From NCBI GenBank assembly GCA_037074705.1, contig CM073590.1, positions 219,076,746 to 219,140,745 of the forward strand: DNA of 64,000 bases, in the 5' to 3' direction. Position numbers and translations under genes: made by a program. The DNA comes from Zhengitettix transpicula. Lineage: Eukaryota > Arthropoda > Insecta > Orthoptera > Tetrigidae. The notes under the pieces are model-generated. The model saw only the letters and a program-made list of their open reading frames with translations. It made no database searches and had not been told where the DNA came from. Below are positions 1 through 11,689 of the stretch, in pieces. The stretch's first letter is position 1, and each line of letters starts with the position of its first letter.

Positions 1-243
1 TCAGACAAAAAATTTATAATATAATTACCACACGTTTCAGGGATTCTTTCCCTTTCCTCAGGTGCGAAGAAGTCTTTTGAGATTTGTCAACTGACTAGTG
101 GAGTTGTGTCGCTTTAGGCTCTTCTTCGCACTTGAAGACAACGATCCAAGAAACGTCGTGTGGTACTTATATTATCACTGTTTTGTCTGAATTGGCTATC
201 TTTCTTATTCATTATTTTCAATCAGACGACGTAAATTTTTTAA
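1..243. repeat. PLE-A palindromic terminal unit (copy 1, cut by window edge)
   Basis: A fold-back repeat. The left arm (from base 1) is the reverse complement of the right arm (about 120-243). Each arm contains the family-A core: an outer segment reading gatagccaattcagacaaaa or its complement, a gataatataaataccacac block and a GAAACGT block. The same arms flank a Penelope coding fragment at 60.4-61.15 kb, so I infer a coding-less Penelope-like derivative. The right arm carries a degraded hammerhead-like core at 128-165 with GAAACGTC followed by GTGT. The outer end of the left arm lies beyond the window. Confidence 0.7.
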
Positions 244-354
244 TTTTATTCAACGTTAATATCGGCCGTTATAGCATGTTTTCAAGTTTCACCTCCGTTT
301 ACTCCTGGGGAGTTGCCTAACGCTTCGAAAGTCCAACATAACCCTTCGCGGGGG

Positions 355-450
355 TGCGAAAAAAAATCACCGAAGTTTCATCGCAATCGGATGATTAGTT
401 TAGGAGAGCAAAAGGGACACAGAGACAGACATTCATTTTTATATAAAAAA
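355..450 (+). repeat. Non-LTR retrotransposon 3' tail fragment
   Basis: The stretch has the phrase order typical of insect LINE 3' ends: gtttcatcgcaatcggat, then a 'gtttaggag' block, then gacagacattcattttta. No coding sequence is attached and only the tail is present. The assignment rests on this phrase pattern alone, so the clade is not determined. Confidence 0.4.
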
Positions 451-2494
451 AGACATGTTGGATTTAGTATGCCTAATGAGAGTCCACATCGGGACCGAAA
501 CATTTTTCTGTATCAAATATATAATATTTAAAAAATTATCAGTTACTGGCTGCCCATTGCTTCAATAAAAAGGATTCAACCAACTCATAGCTTCACAAAA
601 CTAAAAACTTTCACAATGCACGTAATAAATGTCGGAAGTCATAACGATATTAATTATTTTATGAGAGTGGTGATGTGAAATGAGCAAAAAATAATAATAA
701 CGGAGTCCTCGAGTTGAAATATCTGTAAACACGTGCATTTCGCTGCAGACGGAATTAAAATGAAAGAGTTTCCGCTTGTTAAGCAACTTTAGAAACGCAA
801 ATTAAATACAGAAATAACACGTGAATCGCGCAATGGAATTCATAAGGCAGTTTTTTGTTCTCCGCAGTAAAACAAAATCGAGCATATCGAAGTCCAATGT
901 TTCAGCAACGTTGCAAACTTTTTACGTTAAACAAGCAAAAAATACATAAACTCCTAGGAACGTTGGATTTATTTATGATGAATAAGTTTATAATAAGATA
1001 CAAAAAAACAATATAAATCAGATTTTTGTTCCAAAAATAATTAACCTAAAATACCCATTAAACATAATTAATAAATATATTGGAGGTTTAATGGATAAAA
1101 AACGTACCTCTGCTAATTATCATTAATTATGAATTATTTATTTCAACGTAAGATAATTAGAATTTCTTTTGTTTTTAGTCAATCTCGATAATTTAAAAAT
1201 AAATACACAATACATGTAAATTTTTGTTCATATTGCAGGTGTTGTGTTTACTCTTATATATATTATATATATTATATATATTACAATAATAGTTAATCAC
1301 GACTCTAACATTTCTGTTCATGTTCTTAAAATTATTCTCTCTGCAAATGTTTCGTATATGAACGTCCCAAAATTGGTTTCTGAGCTATTATAGTTTCATC
1401 TTGGTATTTATTCAGAAAACGCAATAGTTTTATACCCCTGTGGAGCAGTCAATATTAACCAATATAATTAATATTTGGTAAATATTGCATCGACAAACGG
1501 AAGTAAGGGATATAAAATAAATACATACAAATATATACAAAATATTAATTAACAAGAATATTGTATTAGCTAGCAAGTTAATATAAACTGTTAACATGAC
1601 AACACTTTGAGATCCTCCAAAATGACTCAGCAACATAAACTTCTAATAGCGCGATACCTGTTTGAGTATTTTCTATTCAGCTAAATTAATTGTATGATTA
1701 AAATAGTATAAAAAATTGTTTGACGCGTTCAATACTTTCTTTCTCACCTATAAGGCATTTATTACAGAATACCTTAAATGCCAAACTTTTTACAGTAATT
1801 TATTAGTATTTATGTATAATACTGATGAACGTTCCGAGGTTATGGAGAAGTGTCAGAATGTTTTGCGATACACAGTAGCAAATCAGGGGTATTTGGCTAG
1901 TCAGGGTTCTTTTCCAATTCTTAATATTCTACACAAATTCAGTATTTTTCATACTACAACAAAAAATAATTTAATAGCCTTTCGTTACTTAACAAAAAGG
2001 CCAAAATTTATTTTCTCTTCAACACAAGAACATTGACTCGGTTGTAGAAAGGTTTTTGTATTTTCCTTCTTGCTTCCTATAAGTGCTTCAATCGAAATAA
2101 CCTGTTAAAATATAATAAACTATACTGTTTTCTTTTGTGTACCGCCATTTACTAACAATAGATTTTTATGCAACTAATAAATATCATAAACCAAGGTTAC
2201 GTACATTAGACATAGTAAAATTTTTCCTATTTTGGTTAAAATATACATTCGAGCAAAATACTGGCAACAGGAGGATTATCACAGAGGGCTTAAAAATAAC
2301 CGAGAAAGCCCTCATTTTATTTTGTGTGACATTATTGAATTTTATATCAACAAAGGTTTTATTAATTTGGTCAACTAAAAACAATAACCCTGAACACGCG
2401 AGCGCGTTTGTTATTTAAATTTGGATGATAATAACTGTTGCGCCTATAATTGGACGTCGTTTGTGCAAAGTTAATGGTAGTGTAAATATGGTAA
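451..2494. other. AT-rich intergenic sequence, no gene recognised
   Basis: No recognisable domain appears on either strand. The open frame at 1716-2036 (106 codons) has no family signature. A short (TTATATATA)n tract lies at 1254-1283. A perfect 8 bp inverted repeat (gagggctt/aagccctc, 14-base loop) lies at 2284-2313. Nothing else is supported. Confidence 0.6.
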
Positions 2495-2935
2495 TATTTT
2501 GGAAATGACGGTGCGTTTCACGCAGAGCCGTTTATTCCCTCGTCGCTTCGGCGAATGCCAGACACATTAACGTGTCACAATCTGGCAGCGGTAATTAGCG
2601 TGCGTCACAATGACAATCAGTGCGGCCAATATCTGTATACACTCGCAGCCCTTCGGATTTAATTCAATTTCCAGTGTCCGGGCACCGAAACTTGTACCCC
2701 GACGGCGATGGATGTGAGAATTTAAGCCGCTCATAAACTGCACAATGAGTGCCAATCTCACGCGCAGCTGGAGCGCAATTCGCTTTCTTTGGCGACCTAT
2801 TCTAAACAGACAGCTTTGTAGCCCAGATTTGTCCAATGAAGAGCACTCTGTTAGAGCCAACAACGGAAGAAGCGGCGACTAGGACAATAAGCGGCTTTAA
2901 ATTGAAAGCCCAGCTCTGCAGACTTGCAGAAATTT
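2495..2935. promoter_or_regulatory. Candidate regulatory / conserved non-coding island 1
   Basis: This block is visibly richer in G+C and CpG than its flanks and has sharp edges against AT-rich DNA. It has no transposon ends, no tail and no long open frame. It includes ggtaattagcg and other homeodomain-type TAAT cores. Such composition is common for conserved enhancers near insect developmental genes, but conservation cannot be judged here. A decayed transposon or lost exon is the alternative. Confidence 0.3.
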
Positions 2936-3487
2936 ATTAATTTCAAAGAAATTTATTTCTTTACTATTTCAAAATTTATCAACCATTATGCCTTAAACCT
3001 TCAGAATTATTTGTTCACTCTTTTTATGTCATGCCTGAATAATTTAACTGTTATAGACGTTAATTACTATTCTTATTAAAATTATTAATAGATGGGTATA
3101 TGGGAAATAAAGAGGATGTCGAAGAAAAACTACCTTAGCCACGTGAGCGGAATACTGGAGTATAATAACGTATTTAAACGACGCATTATGTATTCATAAT
3201 TTATTATTAACGTCTACAAATAATGATCTCGTCTTTAAATTTAACTTAACAATTCCTGGAACACCATAACACTCGTGAGGCACTGCATTTAATTGTTCAA
3301 TAATATAATTTTAATAAAACATCTGGTTTATATTAAACGTCAGTTTTAAGAATGTTAATAGTGCCCAAATAACAGGCAATATAAAGTGGTAAAATAAATA
3401 CCTCACAAAGTTTCTGCAATCTTTGTTGCATCCGTCAGGTGATTAAAAGGGCAAGAACAAATCTTCCGAACGTAACAAGGACTGCAG

Positions 3488-4022
3488 TTTTTTTTAGGGC
3501 AACAGGCTACATGAGGGTGATCCACATTGGGCAACTCCCCTTTAATAGCATAGGAAGGGATTAGAAAGGGGGGATGCGGAAGGGTAGAGGAAGGTAGCCA
3601 AGGGTTAACTAGGGCCCCCGGGCTATGGTTTAAGGATCCTACCCGGCATTCGCCTAAAGAAATGCAGGGAAAACCCTAGAAAAACCTGCATCGGGTAGGT
3701 CGGTCATTGGGTACTTGTCCCACGCCCTTCCGATAGCGGGAGAGGAGTTTGCTGTGGGGACGCAGCATTCCCTTCTCCGTGCCTCGACCAGTTTAGGAGG
3801 CAGCTGACCGACTATTCCAATAGGAATAGCCGACAACTCTTGCCGTATGCCCAAGGTCTGCGACCCCGGAACATACACCTCTCAAAACAGACCGAGGTGC
3901 CTCGGCATGTGGGGACCTTAGTTCAAAAAATCCAGAGAGATGTGAGAGCATCCCCAAAGGTAGCCGCCGCCAGAGCTCTCTGGGAAGGTTCACCTGCGAG
4001 AAATCCTCTCGCAGGCTTACTT
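3488..4022 (-). mobile_element. Family-C non-LTR retroposon, apparently complete (535 bp)
   Basis: On the minus strand the element ends in a short poly(A) (plus-strand T run at 3488-3495). It is bounded by a 13 bp target-site duplication, acaaggactgcag, at 3475-3487 and 4023-4035. This is the hallmark of target-primed reverse transcription. The 3' half holds a GC-rich tail, minus strand: gcgaatgccgggtaggatcc, then a block around gggcccta, then cctatgctattaaaggggag. That tail recurs at 4036, 19283, 20907, 20974 and 61688. The 5' part begins with a small hairpin (ctgcgagagg/ctcgcag). No tRNA A/B boxes are seen. Minus-strand frames of 66-74 codons overlap it but show no known domain, so it is either a SINE-like element or a LINE 3' end. 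Confidence 0.65.
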
Positions 4023-4035
4023 ACAAGGACTGCAG

Positions 4036-4268
4036 TTTTTTTTTTTTTTTTTTTGGCAAGAGGCTACATGAGGGTGATCCACATTGGGCAACTCCCCTTT
4101 AATAGCATAGGAAGGGATTAGAAAGGGGGGATGCGGAAGGTTAGAGGAAGGTAGCCAAGGGTTACTAGGGCCCCCGGGCTATGGTTTAAGGATCCTACCC
4201 GGCATTCGCCTAAAGAAATGCAGGGAAAACCCTAGAAAAACCTGCATCGGGTAGGTCGGGCATTTGGG
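4036..4268 (-). mobile_element. Family-C retroposon, 5'-truncated second insertion
   Basis: This is a second copy of the family-C 3' tail, again with its poly(A) on the minus strand (18 T at 4036-4053). It lies directly against the 13 bp duplication of the first copy. The bases tgcag at 4031-4035 and 4269-4273 are its short target-site duplication. Both elements therefore used the same nick site. The copy matches the first closely over about 210 bp and then stops, which is typical 5' truncation. Confidence 0.65.
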
Positions 4269-4406
4269 TGCAGAAACGTAGTATGGTATTTATTTTATCA
4301 CTTTGTTTCTTCACAAGCGAGATAAATTAATTATGGTCATTTATTTATATTATCTATGTACTTTAATTTATTTTACGAAATAAAATGTCGTATGCAACTA
4401 ATATTC

Positions 4407-6593
4407 TCGGCGTTTCATTCTGGCGAAGGTCAATGCTTGCTTCTCAGTCAGTCTACAACAAAACGGAAAAACAGCCCCACCGTGGCCTCCCTTTCATAGG
4501 ATTAAAATAGTGTGTGTGTCTATCGAGGGTAGCATGATTTGTGGACGTTCAAACAAGACGCCCGACCAGATTGGCACCGTCGAGGACGTATGTTCCCTCA
4601 CCCTGAATCTGGCTATTTGCAGCCCGTAGGAAATGTGGTTAGTTAAAATACTGAGATTTGTGGGGGCCCAAATCTGATTCCCAGTGGCCAAGATCAGCAG
4701 AATCGATGATCCTGCGGGCGGAATTTCGGCAAACCCAGGTGTGCAGCGCAAGCAGGAGTTAGTGAGGCTTTTAGTTTTCGGTAAGAGACCTTCGGAGTGG
4801 AGGTCAGTACGTTTTGGGATGTTATAGGTTAGTTATTAGTATTCCGTTAGTGAGATTCGGACTAGAATAAGATTGATGATTTTGGGGAACTTATGAAGAA
4901 ATCTGGTTTTGGAGAGAAAGTTATGTTTTGGTTTAAGGATAGTACAAGTTTGTATAGGAGGAGTTTTTGGGAACGTCGTGGAGAAGTGACGATTACTTTT
5001 CAATTTTTACAACAGTAGTTCTTGGAGAGTTAGTTTCTTGGCAAAATTATTTCCGACATGTTTTAAAGAGTAAGAAAGAGAAGAATTAACTGACGTGCTG
5101 ACGAAAACCCGTTGGCCACTTAGGTGACTATTTTCTATGAAATACGGAGGATTAATACGCCGTACTTACCTGCCAGAACATCATGAGTGGTAATGTACCG
5201 GAAAATAATCCCGTCAAAGTCAGTTCATGAAAGTTATATGATCACCGTATTTTGGCCCACCAATACCTGCCATAAATTGTCTTTGTTTTGTTTTTTATGT
5301 TTGTAAAATAGCCGGTGATATTTCAATTAATAAAATGAGCAGGAAGTTAATATATTTCTTGTGTGTTAATAAAACATGAATTATTAATTTTTTTAATTAA
5401 TTTTACCCTACCATACAATTAAATATATTCAGAATTAAATAACTAAGTAGATAAATTTAAATGTTTTTTAAAAAATCCTCATTATTAAACTACGTTTGGT
5501 TTATATTTTCATTTTCGGTATGATCACTTGACTTATAAGGAATCGTCCATACAATCTAAAAACTCTTTGATACGAAGTAATCAAATAATCCCAATTAAAT
5601 TTGCTCTGATTTGAATCAATATTATTTTTATACTATATTTTCACGTAAGGCCAGAATAATTTATATTTTTCAAAGAAGCGTTACACAAAGATTGACAGAT
5701 AAATTTATTTCCTTTCAGCGAGTATTGAATAATACACCGGAATTTTCATTCCGCGGATAATTATTTCCAGTCAACTTTTCTGCTTTCGCAGAAGAATATT
5801 TATAACGTCTCTTTATTTTACATTCTCTTTGCTACATTACGTAAAAGTTTACATGATTCCTCAATTTCCGCGAAATTCAAGAAGAATGTACACAAATAAA
5901 AAAAGATAGCTGGAAAACAATGAAAACACTCTAGCAATTTGATTTGTACTTTATTTCAAAAAAGATGAAAGTCAGCAATGTATTCCAAATAAAAACAAAT
6001 ATTGGATATTATCTTCCTATTTCGAAAACAGCCATGTAAATAAAATATTATTAGCAATTGACGTGATTGGTTTCAATCGCATCATCATTGACAACTGATT
6101 TTATGGATATTTCCAATGTCTATATTTATATAACCCCGCGTAAATTTCATGTTCACTCTGCATTTCTCTGGTCCTATATCGGCAAAGGACTTAGGTCCTT
6201 TTATAACCATGAAATCATCATAAAATTGATACCGACGTAACAGTTCACAACTCTATTTTCCAATTGACCTAGCAATGCCACCTGCCAACTTCCTTTTTTT
6301 CCGAATCTGATCCATTACGTATGTAGCAATTATCCTACTTTTGACGATGACAAACCTGACCTGTTATGACTGCATTGTTTTGGGAATGGAACGGATTTGC
6401 TGTAACACATATATCAATTTTTAAATGAAGCATGAAAATTAGAAGGCGAAATATGAAGATAATTTTATTATTAGAAATAACCAACTATATCAAGAAACGA
6501 AAGAAGAAGAATAAATTCTAATAAAAAATTTTCATATATCCCAGAAACGACTTCGTGGGGTACATATTTAAAATTACTAGATCTACACATGTG
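4407..6593. other. Sequence between inverted PLE-B units; no coding recognised
   Basis: This 2.2 kb lies between oppositely oriented PLE-B units and would be the internal part if they form one element. I find no reverse transcriptase or GIY-YIG motif in it. The first 900 bp are moderately GC-rich with an 85-codon minus-strand frame (4494-4751) of no recognisable family. The rest is AT-rich. A perfect donor-like CAG|GTAAGT lies on the minus strand near 5175, without a convincing exon. Confidence 0.5.
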
Positions 6594-6986
6594 AAAATTA
6601 GTTGCATACGATATTTTATTTCGTAAAATAAATTAAAGTACATAGATAATGTAAATAAATTACCACAATTAATTTATCCCGCTTGTGAAGAAACAAAGTG
6701 ATAAAATAAATACCATACTACGTTTCTACAGTCCTTGTTACTTTCGGCAGATTTGTTCTTACGTTTTTAATCACCTGACGGATGCAACAAAGATTGCAGA
6801 AACTTTGTGAGGTATTTATTTTACCACTTTATATTGCCTGTTATTTGGGCACTTATTTATCTTATTAACATTCTTAAAACTGACGTTTTATATAAACCAG
6901 ATGTTTTATGAAATTATATTATTCAACAACTAAATGCAATGCCTCACGAGTGTTATGGTGTTTCAGGAATTCTTAAGTTAAATTTG
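6594..6986 (+). repeat. PLE-B terminal unit, uninterrupted
   Basis: This is the reverse complement of the interrupted unit at 3237-4406 and shows its ancestral, empty-site form. The left arm has the family block on the minus strand (ends near 6750). The right arm has it on the plus strand. The centre (about 6745-6770) is the junction between arms. A hammerhead-like fold sits in the right arm at 6771-6810. The arms agree in the core but differ outside it, so the unit may be a head-to-head junction of two elements rather than one perfect palindrome. Confidence 0.6.
6771..6810 (+). ncRNA. Hammerhead-like ribozyme motif (PLE-B arm)
   Basis: Seen in order: stem I strand TCAC (6771-6774); CTGACGG-A; a perfect 5 bp stem TGCAA/TTGCA (6783-6787 with 6794-6798, loop CAAAGA); GAAAC (6799-6803); TTT; then GTGA (6807-6810), which pairs with TCAC. 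This is the order of a type-I hammerhead with a minimal stem III, as known from Penelope elements. The CUGANGA box has one extra base and stem III is degenerate. It is probably an inactive relic. Confidence 0.45.
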
Positions 6987-9798
6987 CAGTACTTATAGTT
7001 TTAAATAGCATGGTTTCTACGTCGTTCATCAATACAAAGGGATACCACCTTTGTCTCTCAGGGCAATAAATCTTATAATTCTAGTGAAAAAAGTAATTTG
7101 AATAATCATATAAATAAAATATACGAACAGCCTGTAGTTTGAATTCATGAGAATATTTAAAAAGGAACAATTTTTTTGTTCTTTATATGTTAAATGGAGA
7201 CGTTTTTAACGTAACCTCTGATTAATATACTTATCATTTCTTTAATTACTGTTATATTAATATATTTAACGTTGTTTAAATTATATATTTAATTTTGTTA
7301 AGTACAATGTTTATTTTTTAAATATTGTAATTTTAATACTTTATTATATTCTTGTAATCTTATATTGACGTATCCTATTTCCTCTATCGAGGACTAATGG
7401 AATGAATAATAAATATAAATCTAACTTGAAGCGTTGGTTGTGATACTTCTTTACTTCAAGGCTATATACATACATATATTGAGGAATTTATCATGTCTCT
7501 GTGGGCGTATAATTAAGGAACAGAATTAAATTTAGATCAATATCCTTTTGACGTTTTACTCACGAAATCTGGATCTCGACTAGGAGGGTCGGTCGTTGGG
7601 GTACAGGAACAGGTCTCTGCATCCGTTGATTGTAGAACTTTCAAATGTCTCTAAATCAATGGCGACTTTTTATCTCTAGTTGATAAACGCTGTCCCTTGT
7701 TTCGCTCAAGACTTCCTTTCTCTGCAGTGTTCAAGCCGCAACTCTGCCGACAGTCAAATTCCTTCTGTGTCTCCGTCTGATCAGGCGGATCTGACTATTT
7801 TTATTTCAGATACGTAACGTCATGCCACATGCGTGAAACATAGGCGCTTTGGGCTTACCTACCTGGGCGTTAAGGAAATTCCATACAACCCGCACACCTC
7901 CTACTTTGAAAACTTATCCTGAATAAAATAATAATTTTAAAATAATTCTCTCAAGAAAATTAAATTGATCATCTCAAGCTCCTTCTTTAGTTACATTTTA
8001 GAACATTATCTTACGGACTTGTTTCTTAACTATAAAACCGAAACATGATTTTATAATATTTAAAAAATTGAGAGTTTAATCATTTAATAATTAACAACGA
8101 AAGTAATGACTTGTGGAATATTAAATTACGTAAAAAACTTAAAGAAACAGACTTTTATCAATTAATATGCGTTGTAAACTTTTCGTATTTAAAATAATTA
8201 CTGTTACAAAAGATTAAATATGTAAAACTACAAGAAAATATTTAGTCCAATTTCTATCAATTATCTCACAAAATAGTTCAGCAATAATAACATTCCACCG
8301 ATTTAGTTTTCTTCTCCCACGTACAAATAATAATGCTGACTTGAAATAACAAACAATTCCGATGAAACTCGCTGAGTTTCCCAGATTCAAAAAAGTGCGT
8401 GTTCTTAATCTTTATCATGGAATCCAAGTGTGTGCTATCACAGGAAAGAGGACAAACCCGAGGAAAGCCGCTTATCACACAATAGGGCGCTAAATCTCCT
8501 ACCGCGCTCCCTCCGTTGGATAAATTCACAGATGAAAGAGTTTGTAGCTCTTTGGCTGAGTCTGTTCTCAAGGGAACTATAAGTCAAAGCTCAATGAGAT
8601 ATTCAATAAACCGAATCCATTTTCGAATTAAATTAATTGAATGAGGGGAAAATGTCGACGTAAGTAAATATTTAAACAAAATGAAACCAAACTGTAAATC
8701 TGAAATATGGATGAATCGGAAGAATTAACTTTCTGCTAATTAGAGACGTTATTATTAACACAATGTACTGCTAAATTTTAGCACATCTTGTTATATAATT
8801 TTACAATATCTACTCAATTTTTCAGTCGAAGGAAACTAAATTTTTTAAATACTCCTTGCTATAAATGAATACAATCTTTCAGTCCTACAGTACTAGATCA
8901 TATAAGTTTTTAATAACACGTGAAGTTTCTCAATTGCACAATTGATCAATTACTTAAACCCTACGATTTAAACTTACGATTTACTAACAAAAGTTTTCTA
9001 CACAACGCATTCTTATTCGTGAACGGTACATCTGGTCCACATCATCCAGATGAAGCGTCCTTATTTAAAAATTAATATACTAAATTTTTATCCCATGTAA
9101 AGACATGTCCGAAAATTACTTTCCTTAAAAGAACCTACATTGTTTACTTATATCTACATGAGTTTAAATTATACGTGCAATTCAGTTGTTTTAAAATTAT
9201 ATCTGCTTCAGGTACCGATATTAATTAATGTCAGAAGTACGTTATAGTACTCATTATGATTCATAACCATATTATAAAAAAAAATTCACATTAATCACTG
9301 TTAGATCTAAAATTTTGACGTTTCGCTATCTTTGCGATTTCGTTTGGCGAATTCAAACTTTTATATTTATTTTTGTAACTATATCAACATTTCACCACCA
9401 TTCTTTTAAAAGTACGAGTTTCTTCATATTTTTTTTTGCATTATCCAAAAGAATTGTACGTAATGAATTTAAATAGTATGCAGATAAGGCAGGGTTAATT
9501 ATGATATTTCCTTAATCATTATTTCTGTGGTTGTAAATTCTTATTTTTAAAACTTCTTTTTTTGTAATCGATAAAACTGGTTCCTCAAGCACCAAAATAT
9601 TCTATATCTAACGTTTTAACCGGTTATCTTTATCCATTTTATCTTTATTTTTGGTTAAAACATTAATGAATTTGTTTTCGGATTTGCCGCAAAATTTTAA
9701 ACCATGTAAGCCTATGTAGGCTACGTATATTTTTAAAAATATAATCTACCTTAGAGGTTCACCTGAATTAAAATAAATAAATAGAAAATCAAAATGAA
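6987..9798. other. Intergenic sequence, mostly AT-rich
   Basis: Apart from the family-F tail at 7350-7415, I recognise nothing. The stretches 7540-7910 and 8280-8580 are somewhat GC-richer. The latter has a 97-codon minus-strand frame without a domain. Neither has repeat copies elsewhere in the window. Confidence 0.55.
7350..7415 (+). repeat. Family-F retrotransposon 3' tail (copy 1)
   Basis: The order is: cttgtaatcttatattgacg, a tcctatttcctc block, gaggactaatggaat and an AATAAA-rich end. The same order recurs at 17880 (+), 21664 (-), 37287 (-), 49525 (+) and 51060 (-). Tails ending in a short AATAAAT-type run suggest a non-LTR retrotransposon or a SINE using its machinery. The clade is not determined. 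Confidence 0.4.
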
Positions 9799-10037
9799 AA
9801 AAATTTACGGTTGATTGAAAATAATTAATACGAAAGATAGCCAATTCAGATAAAAAAAAGTGATAATGTAAATACCACACAGCTCAAAAGGCTTTTGAGT
9901 TTTGTCAACTACCAAGAGCAGTTGGGTCGGTTAGGCTCTTCTTTGCACCTGACGAAAGGGACAAATGATCCCAGAAACTTGGTGTGGTATTTATATTATA
10001 CCTTTTTTGTTTGAATTGGCTATCTTTCTTATTCATA
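9799..10037. repeat. PLE-A palindromic terminal unit (copy 2)
   Basis: The left arm starts with aaatttacggttgattg and the cgaaagatagcc block. The right arm ends with gaattggctatctttcttat. These are mutual reverse complements. The centre is shortened to a small hairpin (caaaaggcttttgag). The right arm holds a family-A hammerhead-like core at 9945-9988. No coding sequence remains. Confidence 0.7.
9945..9988 (+). ncRNA. Hammerhead-like ribozyme motif (PLE-A arm)
   Basis: GCAC precedes CTGACGA (9949-9955). Two A's follow, then GGGA/TCCC pairs around a 7-base loop, then A-GAAAC (9974-9978) and a GTGTGG segment able to pair with the CAC before the core. The box order matches a type-I hammerhead. 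The extra bases beside stem II and the changed stem III (ACTTG, not ACGTN) suggest decay. Other family-A copies (53108-53155, 61066-61104) keep GAAACGT. Confidence 0.4.
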
Positions 10038-10544
10038 AAAACAAAATCAGTTTGAAATTAATATTGAATATTAAATGTTTAAATAATGTCAGTGGTTTCA
10101 AACCAATTTCAATTACAATATACGTTGAGCAAGAAGAAACCGGACATGGACACTGCTGAGATATAGACTATTGTAAGGAAGGCTAACTGGGGAATAAGAG
10201 ACACCATCCTGAAGTAATGCTACCGAGTGCGGTCCCTCACTGGTGTCTATTAGATTCTCACATATTTTTCCCCCTTAAAAAACATTCGAAGAAGTAATAT
10301 AATTTTTGTCATATGAATTATTTCTATCAGTGGTAATTTTTAAAGCATACAATAAAACTCTATGGATTGCAATATTGTGTAAGTAATATTCAAAGTGTAT
10401 TCGACCTTATTTATTAACTTTTCCTTTGTGTGTGATCGAATCGAAAGTCTGCATTCAGGAAGGGGTCGTCAATTTTTGAGTGTGTGTAACAATCTTGTTA
10501 TTTGGCGGTTGCAGATTTCCCCCTCTTAAGGCAGTTTCAGTTAT
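10038..10544. other. AT-rich intergenic sequence
   Basis: No repeat copy, gene or domain is recognised. Confidence 0.5.
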
Positions 10545-11110
10545 ATTTCTCATGAAGCACTTCACTCAAACGTTTCCCTGGCTCCTCCAAGCGTTTAAAC
10601 GAGACAGCTCAACACTCGCGATAGACTTAAAGTGAAGAAACGTAAACGTGTTTAATGTACGGGCACGAAGAGAAATACAATGAATTTAGTTTGAAACTCG
10701 GCGCCGTGATAATTTAAATGGATATTTAGAAGTGGCGAGGCTCTCGTCAGAGTTTAGGGCAGAAACTGGAAACCCCGCTCATCCCCGATCGCCCCCGTTG
10801 TTTGTCCATGAAAGGCTACTTTGTGTATCCCACCAGCCAATTACAGGCGCATAGCTCATGGCGTTGCGAGGTAGTTAGCTCTTTCTGCTGGGAGCAACGT
10901 TATTATGCGCACAAGAGGTCTGTAATCTTATTAGCCTCCGGCTGCTGGAGCTCGTAATACTCACTGAGTGCCCAATTAGTCAAGGGAAACCGCGCTGCCT
11001 TCATAGCAGCCATCCTACTCGTTAAAGCACGCCATCTGGATAATGTTAATTGTTGCGGCGATGGTGTAAATGGTGCGTAAGGAATGCCTCTTCATCAATC
11101 ATCAGCTGGG
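10545..11110. promoter_or_regulatory. Candidate regulatory / conserved non-coding island 2
   Basis: About 560 bp of GC-richer, non-repetitive sequence with no long open frame and abrupt AT-rich edges. Visible factor-like sites are ccaattacagg (10837), a posterior-Hox-like attatgcgc (10902), cttattagcc (10927) and cccaattagtc (10971). It has no TIR, tail or target duplication that would mark a transposon. This is one of the strongest enhancer-like blocks of the window. Function is inferred only from composition and site clustering. Confidence 0.4.
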
Positions 11111-11689
11111 CCTTTTATTTTATTTCTTCTGGTATACTATTGGAAGATTCTAGGGGTTGAATGTATACCTTACCTACATAAATCACTCCAGTACGGAAAA
11201 AGTAAAACAATAAATATAGTTATGAATTTGTATGAAATAAATTACTTACTAAATTAATCTTTTTTTTATTTTAATTTCCCGCTATGAAGGATCTATTATA
11301 CCGGGTATAACCACTAAATACATTTTTAAAATAAAAATAAAAAAGAATTATTCATGCTAAAATCAGAAAAAATCGATGATACCACCCAATTATCGATAAT
11401 AGTTGAAGTAAAAATTAGGTATATAACTACATGCCTTAAGCATATAGACTTGTAAATATATTTAAACTATATCTTTAGAGCCAGATTTTATCTAAATAGA
11501 CACTCTGATTCAAAAGAAATAAATGCGAAAAGGTGTGTTTGTACGTAAAAGAATCTTAATTAATTTCGCGTTAGTAAAACGTATGCCAAGATTGTTCCAA
11601 TAATGTCGAAGGCTTTAAGGAGCAGAAGAAATTTTTTCGAGAGGTCAGCCTAGGCTCCAATGAATGCAGAAGGCGGTTTACCTGAAGGA

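Larger units (their letters stand above)
3237..4406 (-). repeat. PLE-B terminal unit, interrupted by two retroposons
   Basis: Positions 3237-3487 and 4274-4406 together are the reverse complement of the uninterrupted unit at 6594-6986, with only scattered mismatches. The unit has two inverted arms. Each has a 'gtgataaaataaatacc' type block, a GAAAC block and a CACCTGACG-type block, in the same order as PLE-A. Two family-C retroposons (3488-4268) are inserted in the arm just before its GAAACGTAG motif. The Penelope assignment is by layout similarity to PLE-A; no PLE-B coding sequence is seen. Confidence 0.6.

Noticed and set aside
1716..2036. 106-codon plus-strand frame
   Set aside because: It lies in AT-rich DNA with no recognised motif and no supporting signals. 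Expected by chance in 64 kb.
3654..3993. Minus-strand frames of 66-74 codons in the family-C element as a protein
   Set aside because: Two overlapping frames in a GC-rich repeat. Other family-C copies are too partial to show whether the frame is kept, and no domain is seen.
5165..5260. Minus-strand exon ending at a perfect CAG|GTAAGT
   Set aside because: No open frame of useful length, acceptor or homologous motif precedes it. One strong donor-like site is expected by chance.
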